From UBA791 sp963602355 (GTDB taxonomy: Bacteria; Cyanobacteriota; Vampirovibrionia; Gastranaerophilales; Gastranaerophilaceae): a stretch of DNA of 13,736 nt. Of the stretch, positions 7,742-13,736 are shown one piece after another. Numbering within the stretch: position 1 is the first letter of the stretch; each line of letters opens with the position of its first letter. The position numbers and the translations under genes are program-made. The DNA is taken from the NCBI GenBank assembly GCA_963602355.1, contig CAVCIU010000043.1:1-13736 (forward strand), read 5' to 3'. The notes below the pieces were generated by a model. It was not told where the DNA came from. It ran no database searches and worked only from the letters and a program-made list of their open reading frames with translations.

Positions 7742-8791
7742 ATGGCAAGAAAAAAGAAACCACCAGAACATGAAAACTTAGAAAGATGGTTGGTATCCTA
7801 TGCCGACTTTATTACATTGCTATTTGCAACCTTCGTTGTGTTGTACGCATTGTCTCAAGTTGACATTTCTGAATACATAAAATTGGAAGAAGCTATGAAG
7901 GCTGCATTCAGTCCTTCTTCATTAATGGAGTCTATGGACTCATTCTTAGATAACACTAAATCTGAGTCTCCTGTTGATGCAAAGAGTGCTGATTCTGTTG
8001 TTTCACCTTTAATGTTGGAATATATGAGTCCAGCTTATGAACAACGTTCTTATGAAGAAATTGATCAAGAAATTAAAGATGCGACTAAAAAAGGTGAACT
8101 TGAAGGTGTAAAATCTGAAATTACTGATAAAGGTTTGGTAATTACATTTAGTGAAGATTTAATCTTTAATCCAGGTTCTGCAACCTTGACACCAAAAGCT
8201 TTGGCCGCTTTGAATAAAGTAGGTGTAATGATTACTGAAAAATTTGTACTTCACTATATTAGAGTTGAAGGTCATACGGATAATTCACCTATCATGTCAT
8301 TTGTGTTCCCTTCAAACTGGGAACTTTCATCTGCTCGTTCAAGTTCAATCATTAGACACTTGATTGGTCAATTTAAACTTATGCCAGGATTGTTTACAGC
8401 TGTTGGTTATGGTGATACAAGACCTATCGCTGATAATAAAACTCAGGCTGGTCAAAAAAGAAACCGCCGTGTTGATATTATTATTTTAAGAAATAAATTT
8501 AAACAAATGGAAAATGCTCAAATTGACTTGATGAAAATGAGCAAAACTGAGCAAGAAAAATTCCAAGCAGAAAGAATGCATACAATCAAAAGATTAAAAG
8601 GTTTATCAGAAGCTGCTAAAAACTTAGCAGAAGGTGATGTTGCAGCAGAAAACAATGCAATTATGATGAAGGATAAATCAACTGAAACAATGCAATTAAA
8701 TCCTGGTAATAAAATGCTTTATAATCAAGATTTAGCACCTGTTAATATTGTTGATCCAAAAACTTTTGACATAGATTTCCAAGAAAATTAA
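7742..8791 (+). CDS. motB: Flagellar motor stator protein MotB with long C-terminal extension
   Basis: MotB anchors the stator to peptidoglycan and carries the ion-conducting Asp. The basic start (MARKKKPP) is followed by one membrane helix containing SYADFITLLFA, in which D22 is the expected ion-binding residue. After a linker (about 42-125) comes an OmpA-like peptidoglycan-binding domain: FNPGSATLTPKA (142-153), VEGHTDNSPI (175-184), NWELSSARS (192-200) and GYGDTRP followed by NRRVDIII (222-248). The domain ends near residue 250, but the protein continues for about 100 residues of Lys/Glu/Met-rich, probably helical, then Asn-rich sequence; many MotB proteins stop soon after this domain. The start lies one base after the motA stop, so translation is probably coupled. 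Ion specificity (H+ or Na+) cannot be decided from the sequence. Confidence 0.95.
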   Translation: MARKKKPPEHENLERWLVSYADFITLLFATFVVLYALSQVDISEYIKLEEAMKAAFSPSSLMESMDSFLDNTKSESPVDAKSADSVVSPLMLEYMSPAYEQRSYEEIDQEIKDATKKGELEGVKSEITDKGLVITFSEDLIFNPGSATLTPKALAALNKVGVMITEKFVLHYIRVEGHTDNSPIMSFVFPSNWELSSARSSSIIRHLIGQFKLMPGLFTAVGYGDTRPIADNKTQAGQKRNRRVDIIILRNKFKQMENAQIDLMKMSKTEQEKFQAERMHTIKRLKGLSEAAKNLAEGDVAAENNAIMMKDKSTETMQLNPGNKMLYNQDLAPVNIVDPKTFDIDFQEN

Positions 8792-8798
8792 GGATATT

Positions 8799-9395
8799 AT
8801 GAAATATTATATAGGTTTAGCAATGGCACCTGCCTCAACAGTTGAAAGTGGTTTAGCGGTCATTGACGATAATAAAAACATAATTTTAATTGATAAATTA
8901 TTCAAAGTAAAAGATATTCAATTTTTCTTTGACAACTACTCATCTTTGAAAAATTCTACAATTTGTATTTCTCTACCTTGGGATAATTCTATGTTAGAAG
9001 GTAAATGGAGAATTTTATCGAAACCTTACCAACAAGTTGCGACAAATACTCATATTCCAAATCGTGAAAATTGGACTCAACGTTATACAAAAAGAGGTTG
9101 TGAGTATTTTAACGAGTTAAAATCAAAAGGTATTGATTTAATTAGAACAGAATTATATCTTGCAAGACAAACATTAAATTTGAGTTCTTATTTTAAAGAA
9201 AGAACTCCGGCAGATTGTAAATTCTTACAAAATACATTAAAAATTGAGCATGGTTTTGACGAAATCCCTTCAAATATGATGCCAGCAGCACAATTAGAGG
9301 CAATTGTGTGTGCTTTGATTGCTCAAAAATATGATACAAATAAAGATGATTGCAAAGAATTATTCATGTTTAATGGACTAAAAACCATTATTTAA
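8799..9395 (+). CDS. Uncharacterised protein, RNase H-fold (DUF429-like) candidate, in the motAB unit
   Basis: This 198-residue protein is probably soluble, with no signal peptide or membrane segment. The N-terminus looks like an RNase H-type beta hairpin: YYIGLAMAP (3-11), SGLAVID (17-23) and a third strand NIILIDKLF (27-35). A further strand, TICISLPWD (54-62), precedes a long variable region. Near the C-terminus AAQLEAIVCALIA (163-175) resembles the DUF429 predicted-nuclease helix that carries a late acidic residue. The first-strand Asp expected in an active RNase H fold is absent (GLA where GID is usual), so activity is doubtful. AAGGAT at 8790-8795 overlaps the motB stop and the ATG lies 7 bp after it, so it is very likely cotranscribed with motAB. 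The family assignment is from recalled pattern only. No clear terminator follows. Confidence 0.7.
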   Translation: MKYYIGLAMAPASTVESGLAVIDDNKNIILIDKLFKVKDIQFFFDNYSSLKNSTICISLPWDNSMLEGKWRILSKPYQQVATNTHIPNRENWTQRYTKRGCEYFNELKSKGIDLIRTELYLARQTLNLSSYFKERTPADCKFLQNTLKIEHGFDEIPSNMMPAAQLEAIVCALIAQKYDTNKDDCKELFMFNGLKTII

Positions 9396-9402
9396 CTTGT
9401 TT

Positions 9403-9431
9403 TTGCAATTGTAACTATTTCTTAACATAAT
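9403..9431 (+). promoter_or_regulatory. Candidate promoter for the NAISPI/HEAT-like gene
   Basis: TTGCAA (9403-9408) and CATAAT (9426-9431) are separated by 17 bases, predicting a leader of about 70 bases. A second -35-like TTGACT (9462-9467) has no good -10 partner. The ribosome binding region AAGGAAAGG (9488-9496) lies 11 bases before the ATG, somewhat far. Confidence 0.35.
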
Positions 9432-9507
9432 TCTCGAAATATAGCAAAAAAAATAATCTTTTTGACTTTATTTTAATGTAAGTGTGTAAGGAAAGGTTAA
9501 TTGTACT

Positions 9508-10527
9508 ATGGCAATCAATGCAATCAGTCCAATTCGAGCAGGAGAACCGGTTAATGCTATTTCTCCAATAAAAGCAAAAAGATTAGATGATAATAAACAA
9601 CAAGAACAAATGATGCAAATGCAACCAGCATTTACTGCACCAATTTATATGTATCCAATGCAACCAATGTATGTGATGCCTCAACCAGTGGCTATGCCTC
9701 ATATGATGCCTCAATACCAACCAAATGTTGCAACTAATCCTATTAAAGCAGAGGAAAATAAAGTTACTCCTCAAGAAGCTTTAAGAGCACAAGCTTTAGC
9801 TCAACCAAAAACAAAAATTACTTTAGAAAATAATAAATCTGTAAAAGCTCCTGTTCAAAAAACAAAACCGGAAGATGTTATTCCAAATGCAGAAGCTAAA
9901 AATGAAGTAAAAACTCCAGAAAAAGCAGTTGAAGCATTCAAAGGTCAAGCTGCTGAAGAAGCTAAAACAACAGCTCCAAAAAGAAGACCAGAAATTGTTG
10001 AGGCTGAAACTTTAAAACCTCAATTAGATTTAGATGGTTTAGTAGAAATTTTAAACAGTAAAGATTACGAAGAACAAGCAAATGCAATGGAAGCTATCGC
10101 TCAAATTTCAAAATTAGCTCCAGAAAAAGCAGATGAATTGCTTGATATCAAAGTTCTTGATTCATTAATCGGTATTATGAGCCAAGATACAACAAAAGTT
10201 CCAGAAGCTGATAAAAAATTAGTTCAAAGAAACAAAGAATACGCAATGTATACAACTGCAATTCTTCAAAAACAATACACTGACGGTGTTAAACAAGTTG
10301 CAAACGCAACTGTTCCAATGGAAGAAATCGTTGGTATGGCTGGTATCGTTAACGAACTTAAAAACGATGAAAATGCTGGTTCAAGAGAAGCTGCATTAGC
10401 ATCATTAAGCTACATCAAAGATCCAGAATACAAAGAAGACTTGAAACAACTATTTGCAGAGGCTTCAAGAGATATTGATCCAGCAGTTAGAAAAAGAGCA
10501 GAAAAAGAACTTGCTGAATTAAAATAA
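9508..10527 (+). CDS. HEAT-repeat-like protein with N-terminal NAISPI motifs and Met/Pro-rich segment
   Basis: I recognise no named family for this 339-residue protein. It has no signal peptide or membrane helix. The N-terminus contains NAISPIRA (4-11) and NAISPIKA (16-23), with a weaker third copy, TNPIKA (76-81). Between them is a Met/Pro/Gln/Tyr-rich stretch (about 35-72) with many MP, MYP and MQP pairs. A charged Lys/Glu/Ala linker follows (80-165). The C-terminal half (about 172-339) is helical, with alternating LVEILNSKDYEEQANAMEAI and REAALASLSYIKDP units that look like HEAT/ARM repeats. It ends in AVRKRAEKELAEL, a typical last HEAT helix. This suggests a cytoplasmic scaffold or adaptor whose disordered N-terminus offers short binding motifs; that role is inference. 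It is followed by its own terminator. Confidence 0.8.
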   Translation: MAINAISPIRAGEPVNAISPIKAKRLDDNKQQEQMMQMQPAFTAPIYMYPMQPMYVMPQPVAMPHMMPQYQPNVATNPIKAEENKVTPQEALRAQALAQPKTKITLENNKSVKAPVQKTKPEDVIPNAEAKNEVKTPEKAVEAFKGQAAEEAKTTAPKRRPEIVEAETLKPQLDLDGLVEILNSKDYEEQANAMEAIAQISKLAPEKADELLDIKVLDSLIGIMSQDTTKVPEADKKLVQRNKEYAMYTTAILQKQYTDGVKQVANATVPMEEIVGMAGIVNELKNDENAGSREAALASLSYIKDPEYKEDLKQLFAEASRDIDPAVRKRAEKELAELK

Positions 10528-10550
10528 ACTTAAAAGTTTTAAATAAACCG

Positions 10551-10585
10551 AAGAGAGAGGGCTCTTGTCCTCTCTCTTGTTTTGT
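10551..10585 (+). terminator. Intrinsic terminator between convergent genes
   Basis: AAGAGAGAGG (10551-10560) pairs perfectly with CCTCTCTCTT (10569-10578) around an 8-base loop and is followed by GTTTTGT. It starts 23 bases after the upstream stop. The convergent small minus-strand gene ends at 10586, immediately beside the hairpin. On the minus strand the stem is followed by CGGTTTATTT, a poorer U-tract, so it may work in both directions but best on plus. Confidence 0.85.
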
Positions 10586-10912
10586 CTAAGGTTTGTATGA
10601 ACCCGTAGGTTCTCCGATACAGTTACCGAATTGGCAGTTAAAGTCATACGTAAAAGGTGTTCCACCTATTCCGCCTTTACTTTCAGTAGCTCCTGTTGTT
10701 TGCGGACTTAAACCCGTTGATTGTCCATACATGTTGCTGTTATGTTGAAGTATTGGATTGTTGTTTACACTATTTATAGAACAAGCTCCTCCTGTACACA
10801 TTCCATTTGAATTAGTCGTATTTTGACTTGATGAATTAAAATCAAAATTTTGTGCAAAAACAGCCAAACTCAACACAACAGCTACCATAAATAATGCTAA
10901 AATTCTAAACAT
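10586..10912 (-). CDS. Small exported protein with two CxxGxC motifs, unknown function
   Basis: This 108-residue protein has a clear signal peptide: MFR, a hydrophobic core (about 4-18) and a likely cleavage after VFA at residue 20, giving a mature start QNFDF. The mature part of about 88 residues is rich in Asn, Ser, Gly and Thr and looks weakly structured. It has four cysteines in two matching motifs, CTGGAC (39-44) and CQFGNC (93-98), suggesting disulfides or metal binding outside the cytoplasm. No family is recognised. The frame extends three codons upstream to a GTG, but the ATG at 10912 places the signal peptide correctly, with AGGTGG about 6 bases before it. It lies 81 bp downstream of recN in the same direction and has its own promoter candidate. 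Confidence 0.75.
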   Translation of the reverse strand: MFRILALFMVAVVLSLAVFAQNFDFNSSSQNTTNSNGMCTGGACSINSVNNNPILQHNSNMYGQSTGLSPQTTGATESKGGIGGTPFTYDFNCQFGNCIGEPTGSYKP

Positions 10913-10932
10913 AATTTCCACCTATCCTTACA

Positions 10933-10961
10933 TTTATAGGATAAGTTATTTAGCAGAACAA
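10933..10961 (-). promoter_or_regulatory. Candidate promoter for the small exported protein
   Basis: On the minus strand TTGTTC (10961-10956) and TATAAA (10938-10933) are separated by 17 bases. TATCCT (10923-10928) and AGGATA (10938-10943) form an inverted repeat that overlaps the -10 box and the purine-rich region ahead of the ribosome binding site, so it could be an operator or a weak hairpin. Confidence 0.4.
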
Positions 10962-10993
10962 AACATTGTAGGGATTATCAATATTTTGTAAAA

Positions 10994-12640
10994 TTATTGA
11001 ACTAAAGAGCGAGCAAATTCTAGTGATTCTTCGTTAACTTCTCCACTTGCAAGCTCTGCTAATGCTTTAATTTTTTCTTCAGCAGAAAGAATTTTTATAT
11101 TTACCGTTGTTATATCATCTTGTTTTTTAGAGACGTAAATGTGATTGTTTGCTTTTGATGCAATGATTGCTTGGTGTGTAATTAAGATTATCTGTCTATA
11201 TTTAGCAAGATTTGAGATTTTTTCAGATACAGAAATTGAAGCTTTCCCAGATATACCTGTATCAATTTCGTCAAAAATAACTGTGTCGATGTCGTCATTT
11301 TGAGCAAAAATTGATTTTATAGCTAACATTACACGAGAAATTTCACCGCCAGATGCAACTTTTATAAGTGGTTTAACATCTTCTGAAATGTTTGTAGAAA
11401 TAAGGAATTCAACGTTATCTGCACCGTTTGAATTTAGTTCTACTGGTGAAATTTGAATTTTGAATTTAGATTTTGGCAATTCCAAATCATTCAATTCATT
11501 TACAATGATTTTTGATAAATTTTCAGCTACTTCTTTACGTTTTTCTGTCAAAAGTTTTGCTTTTTCTGTTAATTCTTTTTTTAGTTTTTCAACTTTTATT
11601 GTTAAATCTGATAGTAAATCTTCTGATAATTCAATTTTTGAATACTCGTCAGAAAGCTTATTATAAGTGTTTAAAACCTCTTCAAGAGTGTTTCCGTATT
11701 TGCGTTTTAGTTTGTCTAAAAGATAGATTCGTTCTTGTATTTCGTCAATTCTTTCTTGGTCAAATTCACATCTTGAAGAATATGTATTAAGTTCTGATGC
11801 GATATCTTTTATTTCTTCGATTTTATCAAGGAAGGTTGATTCTAATTCAGAAAGATTTTCGTCCATTGCAGATGCTTTTGAAAGTAATGATTTTACGGCA
11901 AGTAAACCATTTAGACATGAATTATCATCTTCTGATAATGTCCAAAAGGCGCCTGTTGTATATTCTTTTAACTTTTCTGCGTTTGATAAGATGTTTAATT
12001 CATTTTGTAATTCGGTATCTTCGTTTACGTCTTCAATATTTGCAGAAGATATTTCGTCGATTTGGAATTTTAGAAAATCAATTTGATTTTCAGTTAAAGT
12101 TTGAGCATTTTGAATTTCTTTTAAGTCTGCTAATGCTTTTTGATATTCTGCCCAAAGTCCTTTGTATTCTTCTAACTCTTTACCATAAATATCTTTAGAA
12201 TATTCGTCTAATAAATTGATATGGCAATTTGGTTGCATAAATGAATATGTTTGGTGTTGAGAATGAATATCTAAAAATAGGTCTTTTAGATTTTTTAGAA
12301 AATCCATGTTAACAAGAGTACCGTTAACTCTTGAACGAGATGAAGATGTTGAAATTTCACGAGTGATAACTAAATCTTCACCCCAGTTTTCAATTCCATA
12401 TTCATCTAATAATTTTGAAATATCTTTTTTAACAGATAAGGAAAGCTCTATTGTAGCTTTGTCTGTACCTGTTTTGATTAAATCTTTTCCTGCTTTTGCG
12501 CCGAAAGCAACATCAATGGCGTTAATTAAGATACTTTTACCAGAACCTGTTTCACCAGTGATTACGTTTAAACCTTCTGAAAAGTTCACAGTAATATCAT
12601 CAATTAAAATATAATTTTTTACGTGAATAGATTTTATCAT
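10994..12640 (-). CDS. recN: DNA repair protein RecN
   Basis: RecN is an SMC-like ATPase that acts early in double-strand-break repair and helps RecA-dependent recombination. This 548-residue protein has the N-terminal ABC half with Walker A GETGSGKS (29-36) and DIHSQHQ (124-130), the RecN Q-loop region. A long coiled-coil centre follows (about 150-390, with many Glu/Leu/Lys heptads), then the C-terminal half with signature SGGEISR (430-436), Walker B VIFDEIDTG (454-462) and the switch His in LITH (489). The frame runs upstream to a TTG at 12661, but the ATG at 12640 starts with the family N-terminus MIKSIHVKNYILID. It also overlaps the nadK stop as ATGA, which indicates translational coupling. 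The length matches the usual 550 or so residues. Confidence 0.96.
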   Translation of the reverse strand: MIKSIHVKNYILIDDITVNFSEGLNVITGETGSGKSILINAIDVAFGAKAGKDLIKTGTDKATIELSLSVKKDISKLLDEYGIENWGEDLVITREISTSSSRSRVNGTLVNMDFLKNLKDLFLDIHSQHQTYSFMQPNCHINLLDEYSKDIYGKELEEYKGLWAEYQKALADLKEIQNAQTLTENQIDFLKFQIDEISSANIEDVNEDTELQNELNILSNAEKLKEYTTGAFWTLSEDDNSCLNGLLAVKSLLSKASAMDENLSELESTFLDKIEEIKDIASELNTYSSRCEFDQERIDEIQERIYLLDKLKRKYGNTLEEVLNTYNKLSDEYSKIELSEDLLSDLTIKVEKLKKELTEKAKLLTEKRKEVAENLSKIIVNELNDLELPKSKFKIQISPVELNSNGADNVEFLISTNISEDVKPLIKVASGGEISRVMLAIKSIFAQNDDIDTVIFDEIDTGISGKASISVSEKISNLAKYRQIILITHQAIIASKANNHIYVSKKQDDITTVNIKILSAEEKIKALAELASGEVNEESLEFARSLVQ

Positions 12641-13449
12641 TTTTCTGGTGCAACTCCCCAATGAAATTTGCTACGTAAAACGCTGTAAAAATCGTCATCT
12701 AACAGTGCAAGATGTGCTTTTAATTCAGAAGCTTCAATATTTATCATAGGAGAAAATACTCCTGCATCATCACCGTCAACAGCAAGATTGAATGACATGT
12801 TGTTATCGATTGAATGAATAGAAATGTTTTCTGTAGATGGAATAACAAGAGGTCTTGCAGTCAATGTATGTGGACAAATTGGAACAACTGCAAGAGCATC
12901 TAGCATTGGATATAAAACGGGTCCACCTGCTGAAAGTCCGTAAGCGGTTGAGCCTGTAGGTGTTGAAATAATTATACCGTCTGCAATGTATTCACATACA
13001 AATTTATTATTGATTTTTAATCTAAAACATCCTGTTCTTGAACCTGAAATACCTTTTATAACAAAGTCATTTAATGCTAACATGTTATTTAATTTTAGCA
13101 TTAATCGATTTTCAATTTTAAATTCGTTATTTAATATTTTATCAACTGCAAATTCAAAATCTGATTGATTAACTTGAGAAAGAAAACCAAGTCTACCAAT
13201 GTTTAAGCCAAATACAGGGATTTTGTATGGCGCAAAGAATTTTGCAGTTCTAAGGATTGTTCCATCGCCACCGATTACAAAGACAAAATCTGAGTCAACA
13301 CAGGTACAATCAGACATGTCTTGAATATCGTATTTTACATAATTAAGCCCTTTTTTTGCTAATACAGTCTCCAAAACTTCTAAAGAAGTTTTATATTCTG
13401 GAATTCCTGTATTATATATGACACAATATTTTGAATTTATCCCTAACAT
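12637..13449 (-). CDS. nadK: NAD kinase (ATP/polyphosphate-dependent)
   Basis: This 270-residue cytoplasmic enzyme phosphorylates NAD+ to NADP+. It shows the catalytic GGDGT (60-64) inside FVIGGDGTILR, followed by VFGLNIGRLGFLS (79-91). The NE/D motif is ND (127-128), and the glycine-rich TPTGSTAYGLSAGGP (163-177) is diagnostic, followed by ICPHTLTARPLVIP (191-204). The C-terminal VLRSKFHWG is also typical. The frame extends to a TTG at 13467, but the -10 box TATAAT would then lie inside the coding sequence. The ATG at 13449 gives the usual short N-terminus. No Shine-Dalgarno sequence precedes that ATG, and the -10 is only 6 bases away, so the message may be leaderless. The 4-bp overlap with recN points to one NAD kinase-RecN operon, a pairing also seen in other bacteria. 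Confidence 0.95.
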   Translation of the reverse strand: MLGINSKYCVIYNTGIPEYKTSLEVLETVLAKKGLNYVKYDIQDMSDCTCVDSDFVFVIGGDGTILRTAKFFAPYKIPVFGLNIGRLGFLSQVNQSDFEFAVDKILNNEFKIENRLMLKLNNMLALNDFVIKGISGSRTGCFRLKINNKFVCEYIADGIIISTPTGSTAYGLSAGGPVLYPMLDALAVVPICPHTLTARPLVIPSTENISIHSIDNNMSFNLAVDGDDAGVFSPMINIEASELKAHLALLDDDFYSVLRSKFHWGVAPEK

Positions 13450-13455
13450 AACTAT

Positions 13456-13461
13456 ATTATA
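13456..13461 (-). promoter_or_regulatory. nadK -10 box, probable leaderless promoter
   Basis: On the minus strand TATAAT ends 6 bases before the nadK ATG (13449), so transcription would start at or within one or two bases of the start codon. A good -35 is not evident: the region 17-19 bases upstream is ATGACT running into the T-run of the terminator at 13473-13502. Confidence 0.55.
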
Positions 13462-13465
13462 CAAC

Positions 13466-13566
13466 AATGAGCAAAAAAAAAGTCATTCTTTGTGAGAATG
13501 ACGATTAAAATTAATATTTGGTAGGTAGGTTAAATAAATTTCAATTTACTTTGTTTTATCAACAAT
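13466..13566. repeat. Direct repeat copy 1 (about 100 bp)
   Basis: This matches 13637-13736 with two substitutions (both in the hairpin) and one extra A in an A-run (9 against 8). Copies begin 171 bp apart. Each holds a minus-strand TAA, a short untranslated stretch with GTAGGTAGGT, and an intrinsic terminator. Confidence 0.95.
13473..13502 (-). terminator. Intrinsic terminator, inner copy, upstream of nadK
   Basis: The stem is GTCATTCT (13482-13489) with AGAATGAC (13495-13502) around a 5-base loop. On the minus strand it is followed by nine T (A-run at 13473-13481). It would stop minus-strand transcription entering nadK from beyond the window. Confidence 0.85.
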
Positions 13567-13626
13567 ATATATATCGACATAGTTGATTTCAAACTTTAGG
13601 ATTTTAAGTTCTTTTGTTACATATGT
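13546..13626 (-). pseudogene. Probable duplicated C-terminal fragment of the next upstream gene
   Basis: The minus strand is open for 26 codons from 13626 to a TAA at 13548-13546, ending KFEINYVDIYIVDKTK, with an in-frame stop just upstream (13629-13627) and no start codon of its own. The last six codons and the stop recur identically at 13736-13716. It therefore looks like a copy of a gene's 3' end left by tandem duplication. Identity of the parent gene is unknown. Confidence 0.45.
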
Positions 13627-13643
13627 TTACAATTAAAATGAGC

Positions 13644-13672
13644 AAAAAAAAGTCATTCCTTTTGAGAATGAC
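13644..13672 (-). terminator. Intrinsic terminator, outer copy
   Basis: The stem is GTCATTC (13652-13658) with GAATGAC (13666-13672) around a 7-base loop. On the minus strand it is followed by eight T (13644-13651). One substitution shortens the stem by a pair relative to the inner copy. Confidence 0.8.
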
Positions 13673-13715
13673 GATTAAAATTAATATTTGGTAGGTAGGT
13701 TAAATAAATTTCAAT

Positions 13716-13736
13716 TTACTTTGTTTTATCAACAAT
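13716..13736 (-). CDS. Possible last six codons of a gene beyond the right edge
   Basis: On the minus strand the window edge reads IVDKTK followed by TAA at 13718-13716, 44 bases before the outer terminator hairpin. The stop-then-terminator order suits a real gene end, but six codons cannot identify it. An alternative frame, LIKQSKLKFI and stop, ends at 13705-13703. Confidence 0.3.
   Translation of the reverse strand: MVDKTK

Larger units (their letters stand above)
13637..13736. repeat. Direct repeat copy 2 (about 100 bp), reaching the right edge
   Basis: This is the second copy of 13466-13566, with two substitutions and one missing A. It runs to the last base of the window, so the true repeat unit may be longer, up to the 171-bp period. 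Confidence 0.95.

Noticed and set aside
10923..10943. TATCCT/AGGATA inverted repeat as a riboswitch or thermometer
   Set aside because: The stem is only 6 bp with a 9-base loop and overlaps a better-supported -10 box; too little structure to claim an RNA switch.
11460..12198. Several plus-strand open frames of 68-133 codons antisense to recN
   Set aside because: They are Leu/Phe/Ile-rich shadows of the recN coiled coil, with no ribosome binding sites and no recognisable domains.
12641..12661. TTG start giving RecN a 7-residue extension
   Set aside because: The ATG at 12640 forms the ATGA overlap with nadK and begins the family N-terminus.
13466..13736. Repeats at the right edge as a CRISPR array
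   Set aside because: There are only two copies, each about 100 bp, with a terminator inside and no spacer structure or cas genes.

Overview
The window is AT-rich (by eye about one third G+C), gene-dense and bacterial, with no ribosomal RNA, tRNA, transposase, prophage or CRISPR array that I can see. It is mostly a housekeeping block: replication-fork repair (rarA), gyrase (gyrB), nucleotide metabolism (adk), protein N-terminal processing (map), flagellar stator (motA, motB), NADP supply (nadK) and double-strand-break repair (recN). Mixed in are lineage-specific genes: an orphan solute-binding protein, an RNase H-fold-like unknown, a HEAT-like protein with repeated NAISPI motifs, and a small exported cysteine protein. 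The mix of an AT-rich genome, stator genes and HEAT-like/secreted unknowns suggests a motile uncultured-type bacterium. My best guess is the Gastranaerophilales/Vampirovibrionia (non-photosynthetic Cyanobacteria, 'Melainabacteria'), held with low to moderate confidence because it rests on recall, not on a search.

Layout. Positions 1-290 hold a possible minus-strand gene start running off the left edge, a 16-bp perfect palindrome, and a comparatively GC-rich intergenic element with a 9-bp hairpin that looks like a dispersed repeat. rarA (minus) diverges from a solute-binding protein gene (plus) across only 34 bp. gyrB and adk follow as a likely two-gene unit closed by a strong terminator at 6056-6086. 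map stands alone with its own start signals. motA, motB and an uncharacterised gene form a tight unit (spacings of 1 and 7 bp). The NAISPI/HEAT-like gene follows with its own leader and ends at a hairpin at 10551-10585. From there to the right end the genes are on the minus strand. nadK and recN overlap by 4 bp (ATGA), and a small secreted-protein gene follows with its own promoter candidate.

The right edge (13450-13736) contains a direct repeat of about 100 bp, spaced 171 bp apart. Each copy contains a minus-strand stop codon and an intrinsic terminator. The arrangement reads as a tandem duplication of the 3' end of a gene lying beyond the window. The nadK promoter -10 box sits directly against the inner terminator, only 6 bases before the nadK ATG, which suggests a leaderless nadK mRNA.

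I found no complete new defence or mobile system. The most interesting unexplained items are the protein-level conserved NAISPI motifs, the RNase H-fold-like third gene of the motAB unit, the long MotB tail, the two-CxxGxC exported peptide, and the duplicated gene tail with terminator.
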